Of a stretch of DNA of 64,000 bases, positions 30,865-42,799 are shown one piece after another. Origin of the DNA: Lepidonotus clava. Its lineage: Eukaryota > Annelida > Polychaeta > Phyllodocida > Polynoidae. The notes under the pieces are model-generated. The model was given only the letters and a program-made list of their open reading frames with translations. It did no database searches and had not been told where the DNA came from. Each line of letters begins with the position of its first letter. The first letter of the stretch is position 1. The stretch covers positions 3,678,114 to 3,742,113 of the forward strand of contig OW387149.1 of assembly GCA_936440205.1 (NCBI GenBank), read 5' to 3'. The position numbers were made by a program, and so were the translations under genes.

Positions 30865-31615
30865 TTATAAAGCAGATGTTGAAATCAGACAACTAGTGAC
30901 CTGGTATTCGATTTATTCCAGGATGTGACAAAACCAAAAATAACAACACATACTCAGAATTAATATAACAAACTCCAAATTAACATCATGAGAAGCTTAC
31001 CCCCTCTCCAACCCACCCCTCCCCAAGTCATCTTTAGGTGCACATAGAAATCAGATATTCTGCAGCCGCCTTCCAGGGGTTGTCTAAGTCTTGGGTGCTA
31101 GTTACCATATATGATTTATTTTGGACGCCTAAAATAGAAAAACAAATTTACATAACAAACTCCAAATTACCAGCTCACCTCATATGCTCTCTCAAACTCT
31201 GCTGCCCCCCCCCCCCCCACCAGATGTTAATTACAAGCCAGATGAAGAAATCAGACAACATGTCCCAAAGAAGTCTCTGCCTGGGGGTGCCACAAAGCAT
31301 ACAGATTTTTCTTCGGAAGCCCAAAATAACACCACATACTACGGATTAACATAACAAACAGCAAATTTACATCATAAAAAGCTCACCTCCCAACCACACC
31401 CCCCTTCCCCAAAGTACATCATAAAGCGGATACAAAAAAATCAGACAACCCTTCCGAGAGCAGCTCCATGCCAGCACATACCCAGAATTGTCATAAAAAA
31501 AACCCAAATTAACATCATAAAAACCTCACCTCCCAACCGCCCCCTCCCCGAAGAACATCATAAAGCAGATGCAAAAAAAATCAGACAAACCTTCCAAAAG
31601 CAGCTCGCGCCTGGG
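30865..31615. repeat. Imperfect tandem repeat, units about 115-200 bp
   Basis: Four or five units, each with 'aaagcagatgcaaaaaaa'-like, 'tcagacaac', 'aacaaactccaaattaacat' and 'gctcacctcccaacc' parts followed by a C-rich run. The last two (about 31330-31600) are the most alike. Lengths vary because of insertions between the shared parts. Non-coding. Confidence 0.7.
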
Positions 31616-31810
31616 ATGTTTGGATTGATGGAGCCCTATTCAGATCCTGGAAGACGCTCGTGCCTTCTGCCAGCCCAGAGAAGGGGCCTTAAAAGGGGTC
31701 AGAGAGGCGCGTGTGGGGCGCATCCTGATGTAGTCTGTTGCAGCAAAAATATTATAGCTACACAAAGATGAGCAAGTCTGAATGTTGTCTATGGCATTTT
31801 CGTGACATCA

Positions 31811-31994
31811 TCGTGAGGGCGCCCCTACGAGAGTCCGTGCACACCGTTATAACATGTCATCCCTTTTGCCGTTTTTGTGACATCATAGACAGCTTTATAA
31901 CGTAAACAAATGGCGATGACGTCACGAAAACAGCAAAAGTGATGACACATTATAACAGGCTGCACGGACTCTCATAGGGGGCGCTGCCTTCACC
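31811..31994. mobile_element. Small foldback/MITE with 75-bp arms
   Basis: Arms 31811-31886 and 31914-31994 pair through 'gagagtccgtgca', 'gttataacatgtcat' and 'gtttttgtgacatcat' against their complements, with a loop of about 27 bp. The CGTGACGTCAC-like words lie next to the loop. No target duplication was identified. Confidence 0.75.
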
Positions 31995-32087
31995 ATGTTC
32001 ACTACGAAACTTATTCAATTGTATCTCTTATGTTGTAGGCTCGTTGGTTCCAGTCAGACCCACTGTTTCTCAAAATGAGTCTGTACA

Positions 32088-32300
32088 CCAGCAGCCATTT
32101 TAGGTGGGAATTCCACCCTGCATATCAGCATGCTTTGAAGCCGCTGGTTTATGGCAGGTAGGACCATAAACCAGCCAGCAGCCTAAGAACCATCAAAGGG
32201 GCTACCCATGCTATTTATAGAGGGCCAATAAAAGAATTCTTAACAGATTTGAAGTGGCCAATAAAAGCCATGGACTGTGGTGGATGTACGGACCCATTAT
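32088..32300. repeat. Dispersed repeat O, copy 2
   Basis: Counterpart of 17866-18065 in the same orientation, with 'ccattttaggtgggaattcc', 'gtaggaccataaaccagcc' and 'agggccaataaaagaattc'. Confidence 0.7.
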
Positions 32301-32633
32301 GTAATAGCTAATCTGGGTCAGAACGGACTAATACTGATGGTGGGTCCCACAATGGGCCCACCACAGACCGACTTGTGTACAGAATGCTTGTGTGGTCTGG
32401 GGGAGGGGGAAGGCAGAAATTTACTGGGTGATATATTTGATTTTGGGTCATATATTCTGGCAGAGACTTTATGTTCAATGCAGTCCATTCATCTCCAATG
32501 TGGAACTGCAGTACTATACTGCCTTTATCATCTACACGGCCGTGGAGTGGTATGTACAAAGGGTGATGCCTAGTGAAATGATGTCATGCAGCTGCTCATT
32601 TTTAGTATTTCTAAGACATTTGGAGCTTTGATC

Positions 32634-32768
32634 GGGTGATAAAATATAGAAGAACCTTAGGGGTCGTCCTCGGGTGTCTGTACAACCAATGGAGATGGTA
32701 CGTAACAATCCCCTATGGGTTGTACAGCCACCCTCTGATGACCCCCACAGTTCTTCTTATACTAGTAT
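32634..32768. mobile_element. MITE family F, partial copy
   Basis: 'gggtgataaaatatagaaga' at the left and a 'cacagttcttcttat' end, with 'gggttgtacagccaccctc' inside. Related copies lie at 33528, 36131, 42800 and 54385. Confidence 0.65.
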
Positions 32769-33105
32769 TCCTAAAGAGAACATTGTCCTGTATATTTTGT
32801 GAGGACCCCTACTCTTATTATTCGCCTTATACCGATCAGTGACAATTCGTTCATAGTAGGAGTCATGTACCCTTACGACCGATGGTAAGTTAGGCACTAC
32901 TCCATGAATAAAATGTATGAAATATTTTTGGTCATAACTGAAGTCTTTGGATACCAGATCTGTGAGCCAATTCTGTTCATAATATCAAGCAACGACACTG
33001 TGAATTACCTATATGATGAATATGACAATTGGGAAAGAAATCAAATACGTGAGTTGAACATCCTTTTTCCAATTCACAAGTCGTAATCAAGGATTATCTT
33101 TTAGT

Positions 33106-33288
33106 TAGTGAGTAGTGAGTGAGTAATGGATGCTTTATGCCATTTCAACAACTAAGGTCATATTCACAGCAAAAACAGATTGGGATGAATTCCGTCTTTG
33201 GTGATTGTATCTATGAGATGAAGGTGACAGGGCAGGGAAGCAGGGGCTACTGGGGGCCTATATTCTACCCTGGAACCCCCATGGGGTT
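33106..33288. repeat. SINE family H, copy 5 (internally deleted)
   Basis: Starts 'gtgagtgagtaatggatgc' and runs to 'atgaaggtgacagggcagg', then jumps to 'agcaggggctactgggggcc' and ends 'cccccatggggt'. The middle third found in copies 1-3 is absent. Confidence 0.7.
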
Positions 33289-33527
33289 TGTTTAGTTAGT
33301 AGCTGCTCATTAGATTGTGATATGGGTGTCTGAAGCTGACAAAGAGTATGAAGTAAGGGGAGTAATAGGGAAATTTGATACAGTGTTTTGAAATGGGATG
33401 TTGTATGGAGGTATAATGGATGCATGTTTCTTTCAAAAGAACATGTGATTGACAGCATGCTGTATTCCTGATAGTAGGAATAAGGTTTGAGATGGACATG
33501 TTTGCTTTTACAGTAACCATGCATGAT

Positions 33528-33803
33528 ATTACAATAAGAAGCACTGCGGGGGGTGTCTGAGGGTGGCTGTAAGACCCATAGGGGATTGAACGTACTGAGG
33601 GTGAACCCAGAGGTTCGTACAATCCCCATGGGTTGTACAGCCACCCGAGGACGACCCCTAAGGTGCTTCTTTATTTTATCACCCAAGAAATCATAAAATC
33701 TGTTAGAAATTAGTGACAGCAAAGAGTGTTCAGTGAGTGGTGAGTATGGCTAGGCAATACGCACTGCTCTCAATATGCACCGCTCGTCGGCAGAGCGGGT
33801 GAT
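33528..33803. mobile_element. MITE family F, longer copy
   Basis: 'aataagaagcactgc', 'gggtggctgtaagacccata', 'ccccatgggttgtacagcca' and 'ttctttattttatcaccca', then an outer part ending 'cagagcgggtgataaaa'. The inner section is itself an inverted repeat around the 'tacagccaccc' motif. The minus-strand frame 33258-33722 crosses this and the SINE, so it is not a gene. Confidence 0.7.
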
Positions 33804-34089
33804 AAAACTGTTGACGTTGATGGTGACATTTTTCCATTTAAGTCTGAAAATCCATAAGATAAATTACTATTGGTACCATTGGTACCCTTTAAGATACCTT
33901 GGTATCTCATTGGGAGTCCATATTGAATTCTGAAGCACCGAATGAAGCCCCTGGAGGGTGATCACTGAATAGAGGCTTGATTCCCCACCTTGACCATTAC
34001 CTGTGCCTGGATGTAAGATTTTCCCCCTGACTGAGCCCTATGGGTCATGTTGACTTGGCTACCAGAGGCCCAGGACTGGGGGTCCTGCC

Positions 34090-34430
34090 CAGGCAAGCAG
34101 CAACGTAACAAGCACATTCTGCAACGGTCTGTAACCTGCCCAATTTTCATGTAACAGTTATGTTATTTTAGGTAAAACAGAGACTTACTAAAAAAGAATG
34201 TTATAATATCATTAAATTTTATTCAAGTCGAGACCTTACTAATGAAGAACATTATAATAATGTTATTATAACAAGAAAGAACATTACAAGAATGTCAAAA
34301 TAACTTCACAGTGAGATGTCACAATGTTAGGTTCTAAAGATGTTTTGGGTGCCATCAAAATAATGTAACAAGAACCTAAGCAGAACTAAACAGAACATTA
34401 TAATAATGTTATGATGTCACATTCTTGGAT
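34090..34430. mobile_element. MITE family E copy, diverged
   Basis: 'cattctgcaacggtctgtaa', 'gagaccttactaatgaagaa', 'ttgggtgccatcaaaataat' and 'atgatgtcacattcttgg' are co-linear with 11389-11713. Termini are decayed. Confidence 0.6.
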
Positions 34431-34751
34431 GATGTCGCCTGTCAACTTTAAGAAATGCCTCTGTCACAAGTCTTTTTTGCTAATTTCTGGAAATGTCACA
34501 TGTCTAAATTAAGAAATCCCTATATAATCCTTGTCCCTACAATTCTTACCCTGTCTGTTCTGTCATTAAGGCCACAAGTCGTCTGTCAATTTTAAGAAAT
34601 GCGTCTGTTGCGCTGTTGAATTTAGGGGTCCAGACCCATCTACTGACCAGTCTCATTCCCGAAGCAGTCACCAGGGGGCACTGACTGTATACAGACATGA
34701 CCATAATGATGCACACTGAATACATAGATGTGGCCCCATGACACAAGTTTT

Positions 34752-35045
34752 ATAAAGCAGCATGCCCACTAGACGATTTTAACCATTGCCTGGCGATGGC
34801 AGGGGCATCAAATTACCGCTACAATCGCCAGGCGCTCACAATCACTAGGCAATTTCCCTTGGGTATGGTGTGTGTTCTGGGCGATTGGCAACAGGGAGCA
34901 GAATCGCTGGTAAAATCGCCAGTAAAATTGGTGGTAAAATATTAAATTTGCTTTATATTCCAATCGCCCGATGATTTCAAAGCTGACTCTCTTAGTAGCC
35001 AGTCGCCCATCACTGGCAAGATCACTTAGTGGGTATGAGGCTTAA
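34752..35045. mobile_element. MITE family B, long variant
   Basis: Ends 'agcatgcccactagacgatt' and 'cttagtgggtatgaggcttaa'. The interior repeats 'tcgcca' and 'gcgattgg' words many times on both strands, a variant shared with 54833-55135. Confidence 0.75.
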
Positions 35046-35101
35046 CAATCTCATGGTGGATGTGCTCTGATGACACCAGTTATTGAACAATCTCATGATG
35101 C

Positions 35102-35383
35102 ATGGTTATAAAAGTCAATGTCCTGTATCATCTGGTGACGTTTAAGCATGCTCAGCAATCTTTCAGCTATTTCACGACCCACTCAAGATTTAGCTTTGTA
35201 TGTATCACTGATGATAGAAACTATCTGGTTGAGAATGACGGCAAGGTAAAGTGGTCCAAAAGACACCCTGAGAAATTGGTCCAAGAAAGGAATATGGGTG
35301 ACTACATTGAAGGGGTGAAAATCATTTGTACTTCTTTCTTTGGCATGATAGTATTATTCAAATTCAAGAAATGGGATAATTAA
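35102..35383 (+). other. Open frame of 93 codons, identity unknown
   Basis: The middle part reads like a soluble charged protein (TDDRNYLVENDGKVKWSKRH, then PEKLVQERNMGDYIEG), unlike the low-complexity frames elsewhere. No domain is recognised, there are no splice signals I would trust, and the ends look AT-rich and random. A chance frame is the default reading. Confidence 0.15.
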
Positions 35384-35626
35384 ATCTGTTGACCCATTCA
35401 GCCCTTTTCTCTTTTTTTCAGTTTTTATTTTAACTCTAAATAGGATTAATCTCAGGAAGAACTAATGCAAGGAACTTGTTCAGGTTAAATACATTTCTCT
35501 ACTTTTGTTCGGAATCATTTATTCTTGTTGGTTGTCTTGTTAATTCTATTACCATATCAAAGTCTGGCTTGATGTAAATTCTTTAACGCAGCTCCTTAAT
35601 TTCTGACAAGTAGACAAAATGACGGC

Positions 35627-35844
35627 TTACGGCCATATTCCACATACTGATTTTGATGCTGCCGATTTTGCATATGGTTGATTTTATCTGAGAATATGGC
35701 ATGAAACCATACATCCTTTATATCATTTAAAATGGAAGTGTAAGACCTTTCTAATGATGTATAATATGTCTATATTTCAACTGTATTCCCAGTGCCAATT
35801 CTTAATATTGGTGGCAAAATCGGCACGTGGGATACCGGCTATAG
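35627..35844. mobile_element. MITE family C copy
   Basis: Ends 'acggccatattccacatact' and 'gcacgtgggataccggct' are imperfect inverted repeats. The interior has 'tgagaatatggcatgaaacc' and 'tcatttaaaatggaagtgta', as in 53850-54050. About 218 bp. Confidence 0.75.
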
Positions 35845-36130
35845 TCAAAGAATGAAGACAAAGCCGACTGTAGTGGTGACAAAAACTACTCCCATTGAAC
35901 ATTTCTCCATTAACAATTGCTGACTAAGAGATCTTTGGAAAGGCTGTCATAAAGGAAAGGCGTACTAGTGTAATAAAACAGATAGCAGCTGCTTTAAATG
36001 TTTTGAGGAAATCATATGAGATTTAAGATGTTAGTTGATATGTATGTATTTGTTATATATTCCTGTTTTATATGGAAATATAGATGATAAATGGAGTTTC
36101 CGTTTTATAGGCTGACGGAAATGAAAATAG

Positions 36131-36350
36131 TATAATAAAAAGAACCACAGGGGACGACCCATGACAATCCCCTATGGGTCGTCCAGCCACCTGAGGACGA
36201 CCAATAATTAAGGTTCTTCTTTATTTCATCACCCAATACAATGATCTAAATATGTTTGAAATATTGAAAACGACGAGCGGTACATACATATCAATACGCA
36301 CTACTACCTGTATGTACCGCTCATCAGCAGTGCGGTTGTTAAACAATAAT
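36131..36350. mobile_element. MITE family F copy
   Basis: 'taataaaaagaaccacagg', 'cctatgggtcgtccagccac', 'ggttcttctttatttcatca', then 'atgtaccgctcatcagcagt' at the right. Co-linear with 33528 and 54385. Confidence 0.7.
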
Positions 36351-38805
36351 ATATTTTAGGTCTTCTAACGGAGCTTTCTGGTCCCCATAAAGGGCGGTTT
36401 TGGGCTTTAAACAGAAGTTTTAGGGTTTCTTAACACAAGTTTTCTTGATGAAACACATTTTTCAAAACCCTACCTATCAAAGAGACATGGGTTCTCTGAT
36501 AAAGAGGGCATTAGGTCACTGCTATAAATAGGCACCTCATCTCATAGATTTGGTCATCGCCCCTGTGGCGTGAAACTGGCGTTACCTTGTGCAGTTTGGT
36601 AAAAAAAAAAAACCTGAAGGGTTGGCCGGACATTTAACTAATCCAACAAACAAACAAACACACCTTAATTGCATACACAGTGCAACATGGGGAATTGGAA
36701 TCCCAAAAATGCTTATTTAATTAACAAGCCACGAATAAGCAAAGTGTACGAGATGTTTACTTCATTTTGTTCAGTATCAGGCGATATATTTTGCATGAGG
36801 TTTGCTAGTTGCTGTTGGGGTGGGGTTGAGTTAGGGTGATAATGCAGTTACCGCTGGTCATTAATCGTCTAGGACTAGAGGCAACGAGTGATTACTTGTG
36901 TGACGAGTAATTACCCGTGTGATAACACAGTAATACCGACTCATCATCGTGAGAGTGGTCAAATCTCAGGCCCCAGTTATGGTGATGGTGCTCAGCTCGA
37001 TGTTTTCTTTTAAATTATTGTGTGATATTCACATGATTTTCTCTTTTAAACTAACAAACTGGTTGTGACGATCCGTAATTTTCTTGTTTACATTTCATCA
37101 GACACAATTCTCAAACCCTTTGCACACATCCATTATAGTTCCCCAAAGCCCAGTATCTATGGGATAGGGTAGATGTACAAGAAATGCAATCTCTACTCTG
37201 CCAACACATTTTACAACATTCAATATAGCTTTATAGCATGCATCTTCTGATGATTACTGATGGTTCTCCTATGTTATACAGAATATTAAGGACAATCGCA
37301 CCATTAGAGAACTACCATTGATAATTGTTTGAAACTTCACACAATAAAAGTTATACCCATAGAGGTAAGAAAAATGAAAAAATAAAATAAGGTCACCATG
37401 GTAAATTTTCTGCTATAGCAGTCAATTAATATGATAATTATTCAAACAATGACTTGCAAAATTAATTTTAAAATTTGATTGTATTTGCTAATTTTTTTAA
37501 TAGAATCGATATATGACAACCAGTCTAATACTTTTAATAAATGTATTCATGTGTATTCGAATGAGAAACAAAGACTTTTGTAAAATTTGATTAGGTAATA
37601 TATAGTTTTAACTGGACAATTTGCAAAATAAACTATTTCAAAAATAGAGACATTTTAAAATAAAGTGTCATACAAAACGAATGAACATTGAAAAATACTC
37701 TAAAATCTCATATAACATGCCTGTGGATGTAGGCTATCATATCCAATAAAAAAGATTGGGGGGGAACCGTACTAATTTGGTTGGCAAAGCTGGATATTCA
37801 TTTTAAAAGGCAAAAATGGCTAAAAATGTGTATGTATTTGTTTTCCCATACATTCACTAAAATATTAATCTAAAATTATTTTCAATATTCTATATTATTC
37901 CTGAGATCCTAACAATAATTTAGATGTATAATATACTTTTATACAACCTCTATCAAAAGAGAAATTGGAGAAAATGTAGTTTTTATTGCTAAAATTGTTT
38001 GTCAGCATTAGCAAAATTTCTATAAATTGATTCCTATTTGACCATTTCTATCTTCAGGATAATTTCCTTTGGCAAAAATCTTATTTTGATTATAAATCAG
38101 ACATGTATTCGTGAGTATTTATGCAAAACATGAAAAAGATTGAAGAACTTTCATTTTTGTGATATCTGGAAAATGGCGCCATTGTCCTTAAGTGAATTCA
38201 ATTCCTAAACTATATGAAATGTCTGAAAATAACCTACAAACCCTTTGCATAGGTAAGGGCATTGGAGGGTTTGAAACTTTTGAAAATATGCATGAATAAT
38301 TTGTTTTTTGTTTTTTTTGTTAATCATATAGCATTCATTATAGACATGTTCTTCCATATAGTTTAGAAATAATGGGCCTCTTATAATATCGTCGGTCAGG
38401 TACCCACCAGCCAATGATCACCTAGACACTAGCAACAAGACAGATTTCCTTGCAGCTTATAACCAGTTCCATCTTATTAGACAAATATAAGACAGGCAAA
38501 TGTGACCCATCAAGTAAGGCGCCCGCCATTTATGACATTCTGCAGTCCATATCCCTCCCGACTTACTCATATAGATCCCCTCAGCCCACTAAATGACCGT
38601 CAATAGTCTTTAAGGTTCCTCCAGGGGGGGATGGATTCCTCCTGCACCTCTCATGGGACAATACTCCAGGGTGTGGGGGTAACCAACGATCGTTTATGCT
38701 AAGATTACATACTTTGTGACGTTCATTGTGATTGGGACGTGGCCCGTCGCAGAGGGAAAAAAGTGAAACAATGCAATGTCTTGCAAGAGGGACGTCACTG
38801 CCGTG
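36351..38805. other. Long AT-rich stretch without recognised elements
   Basis: About 2.45 kb. 36600-36660 has an A run and (CAAA)n. The part 36760-37130 is single-copy here and more complex, with two 'tgacgag/gtgtgacgagtaattac' words. 37350-38200 is very AT-rich. No protein-like frame is seen; the 70-90 codon minus frames at 38205-38853 look random. Confidence 0.3.
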
Positions 38806-38955
38806 ATGGGTTGCGCTTCTGAATTGTAGCCTTTCCGCTGGGCAAATTTTCATTCTGTAAAACGTTCTGAAGATATATTTTCAAATCTGAAATATCTGAA
38901 ATCCAGTTAACTTATTATAAGAAGGTGGGAATTGATGCTGGATTTTCACACAGCA
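38806..38955. repeat. Direct repeat flanking the satellite, left copy
   Basis: 'ttctgaattgtagcctttcc', 'ttttcattctgtaaaacgtt' and 'gcacagcagtgcatgattt'-like text recur at 41906-42065, on the other side of the satellite, and more weakly at 14826-14970. Same orientation. Confidence 0.65.
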
Positions 38956-38965
38956 GTGCATGATT

Positions 38966-41740
38966 TGAAAAAAAACATTGCAAGATTCCCTCCACAATCC
39001 TCGACATCACAAAATGGCCATAGGCCACAAAGAGAAAATATAATCTTTGTATAGCTGTATTATCCTTGGACGAATCGACCACTGAGTCTTCTGTCTCACC
39101 CAATAAGTGTATCACCTCTGTCAAATGGACTTTTCGATATGCTACTATCACCTCCGTGAGGAGAGTTTGGCAGATATTGGCCGTGAAATGGGACGGATGG
39201 GTCAGGGGGTGGTAGGGTGATTGTTCACTGAGGGGTGCACCTCGGTGAACTGTTACAACATCTCCTCTGTTATACTATTTTTGACCGCCACAAAGTGTTT
39301 TTAAATGCCAAAAAACAGGTGTTTGAACGGTTTACACAGATTCCCTCCACAATTCTCGATGTCACAAAATGGGTGTATTTGACAGTGAGAAATGGATATC
39401 TTTGTGTAACTATAGTATCCTTGGATGAATCCCCCAGCCAGTCCTCTGTCTCAGCCTATAAGTGTATCGTCTCTGTCAAATGGACTTTTTGATATGCTAC
39501 TATCACCTCGGTGAAGAGAGACTGGTAGATATTAGTCGTGAAATGGTACGGATGGTCAGAGGATGGGTGATTCTTGATATCTTTATATAACTTTAGTATC
39601 CTTGGACAAATCGACCAACCAGTCCTCTGTCTCAGCCAATAAGTGTATCCCCTCTGTCAAATGGACTTTTCGATATGCTACTATCACCTCCATGAAGAGA
39701 GTCTGGTAGATATTGGCCGTGAAATGGGACGGATGGGTCAGGGGATGGGTGGGTGATTGTTCACTGAGGGGTGCACCTCGGTACACTGTTAAAATACCTC
39801 CTATGTTATACTATTTTTGACCGCCACAAACTGTTTTCAAATGCAAAAAAACAGGTGTTTGAACGGTTTACACAGATTCCCTCCACAATCCTTGATGTCA
39901 CAAAATGGGTGTATTTGACAGTGAGAAATGGATATCTTTGTGTAATTATAGTATCCTTGGTCAAATCGACCAACCATTCCTCTGCCTCATCCAATAAGTG
40001 TATCACCTCTGTCAATTTTCGATATGCTACTATCACCTTGGTGAAGAGAGTCTGGTAGATATTGGCCATGGAATGGGACGGATGGGTCAGAGGATGGGTG
40101 ATTCTTAATATCTTTATAATATAACTCTAGTATCCTTGGACAAACCGACCAACCAGTCCTCTGTCTCAGCCAATAAGTGTATCGTCTATGTCAAATGGAC
40201 TTTTCGATATGCTACTATCACCTCCATGAAGAGAGTCTGGTAGATATTGGCCGTGAAATGGGACGGATGGGTCAGGGGTGGGTGGGTGATTGTTCACTGA
40301 TGGGTGCACCTCAGTAAACTTTTACAGTAACTCCTCTGTTTTACTAACCACTACAAAGTGTTTTCAAATGAAAAAAATCAGGTTTTGAATGGTTTACACA
40401 GATTCCCTCCACAATCCTCGACAACACAAAATGGGTGTATTTGACAGTGAGAAATTGATATCTTTGTGGAACTATAGCATCCTTGGATGAATCTCGCAGC
40501 CAGTCCTCTGTCTCAGCCTATAAGTGTATCGTCTCTGTCAAATGGACTTTTCTATATGCTACTATCACCTTGGTGAAGAGAGACTGGTAGATATTGGCCG
40601 TGAAATGGGACGGATGGGTCAGGGGGTGGGCAGGTGATTGTTCACAGAGTGGTGCACCTCAGTTAACTGTTACAACACCTCCTCTGTTAAGCTATTTTTG
40701 ACTGCCACAAAGTGTTTTCAAATGCAAAAAAACAGGTGTTTGAACGGTTTACACACATTCCCCCCACAATCCTCGACGTCACAAAATGGGTGTATTTAAC
40801 AGTGAGAAATTGATATCTTTGTGTAACTCTAGTATCCTTGGAAAAATCAACCAGCCTGTCCTCTGTCTCACCCAATAAGTCTATTGCCGCTGTCAAATGG
40901 ATTTTTCGATATGCTACTATCACCTCCGTGAAGAGGGAGTGATAAATATTGGCCGTTAAATGGTATGGATGGGTCAGGGGATGGGTGATTCTTAATATCT
41001 TTATATAACTCTAGTATCCTTGGATAAATCCCCCAGTCAGTCCTCTGTCTCAACCAATAAGTGTATCGCCACTGTCAAATGGACTTTTCGATATGCTACT
41101 ATCACCTCCGTGAAGAGAGTCTGGTAGATATTGGCAGTGAAATGGGATGGATGGGTCAGGGGATGGGCGGGTGATTGTTCACTGAGGGGTGTACCTCAGT
41201 AAATTGTTGCAATACCTCCTCTGGGATTTTTTTTACAATTTTTGACAACCACAAAGTGTTTTACAATTCAAAAAAAAAAAGACAGGCGTTTGAATGGTTT
41301 ACACAGATTCCCTCAACAATCCTTGACATGACCAAATGGTTGTGTATGACGGTGAGAAATTTATATCTTTGTGTAACTACAGCTTCCTTGGACGAATCGA
41401 CTACCGAGTCCTCTGTCTCGGCCAATAAGTGTATCGCCTCTGTCAAATTGACTTTTTGATATGCTACTTATATCACCTCCGTGAATTGGGATGGATGGGT
41501 CAGAGGATGGGTGATTCTTAGTATCTTTATATAACTCTAGTATCCTTGGATGAATCTCCCAGCCAGTCCTCTGTCTCTGCCAATAAGTGTATCGCCTCTG
41601 TCAAATGGATTTTGTTATATGCTACTATCACCTCTATAAAGAGAGTCTGGTAGATATTGGCCGTGAAATGGGACGGATGGGTCAGGGGTGGGTGGGTGAT
41701 TGTTCATAGAGTATGCACCCCAGTAGAAGAGGTTCGTATT
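38966..41740. repeat. Satellite with about 530-bp higher-order units
   Basis: The marker 'gtgcacctc' (or a close variant) falls at about 39234, 39772, 40305, 40662, 41190 and 41716, giving spacings near 538, 533, 357, 528 and 526. Each 530-bp unit is a 357-bp long part plus a shorter related part of about 175 bp, starting 'gggtgattcttaatatcttt'. The 357-bp unit lacks the short part. Shared blocks are 'ttacacagattccctccac', 'gtatccttggac', 'gtcctctgtctcagccaata' and 'gatatgctactatcacctc'. Both strands keep 80-95-codon frames in several units, with no known domain. Confidence 0.9.
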
Positions 41741-41905
41741 GGGGGACTTTATTACCCACTTCCTTATGCATGTTGAGAACAGTTTATTGCTTGTAGTTAT
41801 TGCAATAGATTTGAAAGTAGCTGAAAGCTACGTAAATGGCCTGCAGAGCCTGTTGCATTATGAAATGGTGAAACAATTCAATTTCTCACAACAAGGATGT
41901 TGTGG

Positions 41906-42065
41906 TTGCAATGGGTTCCGCTGTTGAATTGCAGCTGTTCTACTGGGCTGATTTTAATTATGTATACAGTTCTAAAAGATAGCTATGTGGATCTAAAGAT
42001 TCTGATTATTTTCACCTCTTTAGAATAGGGTGAAATTTGATGCTGGATTTTTGCACAACAGTGCA
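41906..42065. repeat. Direct repeat flanking the satellite, right copy
   Basis: Counterpart of 38806-38955: 'ccgctgttgaattgcagctg', 'ttttaattatgtatacagtt' and 'caacagtgcatgatttga'. The satellite lies between the two copies. Confidence 0.65.
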
Positions 42066-42620
42066 TGATTTGACAAAACGATTGTTCAGTGTCATACATC
42101 CCATTATACGATGGGCCACTGTTGCTTAAGTATTCGTATAACTGCTGTGAAATAAAGCAATGTCTAGCTACAGTGATGTCACTGTTATGAAGGATTTCAT
42201 TGTTAGATCGTAGATGGTTTATTGTGCCAACTTCAATTCTATATATTGATAGAGAAAGAAGTTGTATGAATTTGAAAACTGTGAAGATTTCAGGCACAAA
42301 AGAGCACCTTGGAGGGAAAGAATTAAACGTTAGATTTCTGCACGACAAGAGCATTTTGAACAAGGACATCATTCAGTGTTAATCACTGTCTCGCCGTTGT
42401 TATGTGAGAGGCAAAAGAAGATATATATAGAGAGAACTCTAGCGCCAAGTCCATGTTATACTCTGGTTCTTTGTAATAAAATCTGTACTCATACATTGTT
42501 ATCTAATGGCAGAATATAGCAAAATCCTAAATGATGCAATTATGAAAGTACGCCCTGCATATAAGAAATATTTATGAAAAGACTTCTTATTGACAAAACG
42601 GCCAGTATCAATATGTTAAA
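42066..42620. other. Unassigned sequence
   Basis: No element was recognised. Minus frame 41983-42372 (129 codons) and plus frame 42200-42382 overlap each other and show no domain or splice context. Confidence 0.3.
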
Positions 42621-42624
42621 TGCT

Positions 42625-42790
42625 GTATTCCACTAGCCAAATTTTGCTCCCGATTTCAAAGATTTTCAGCGGGAACAGGGGTCAATCATAGACATTTTAT
42701 ATTTATGTCATTAGAAGGTCTTTTTTTCATTTTCTTCAAATGTACAAAGCATAGTCCCTTGCCATATTATTGAGAAAAGCAATAGAATAC
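42625..42790. mobile_element. MITE family C, partial copy
   Basis: Starts 'aaatgctgtattccactagc' and has 'gggaacaggggtcaatcata' and 'tcattagaaggtcttttttt', as in other family C interiors. No right terminus. Confidence 0.55.
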
Positions 42791-42799
42791 TTCACCCAC

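Noticed and set aside
33258-33722. 154-codon minus-strand frame
   Set aside because: It runs across a SINE H copy and a family F MITE; composition is not protein-like.
39235-41459. Gene family encoded by the satellite frames
   Set aside because: Frames of 85-95 codons recur because the DNA repeats; both strands are open and there is no known domain. Kept only as a remark.
41983-42372. 129-codon minus-strand frame
   Set aside because: Overlaps a dispersed repeat and an opposite open frame; no domain or splice context.
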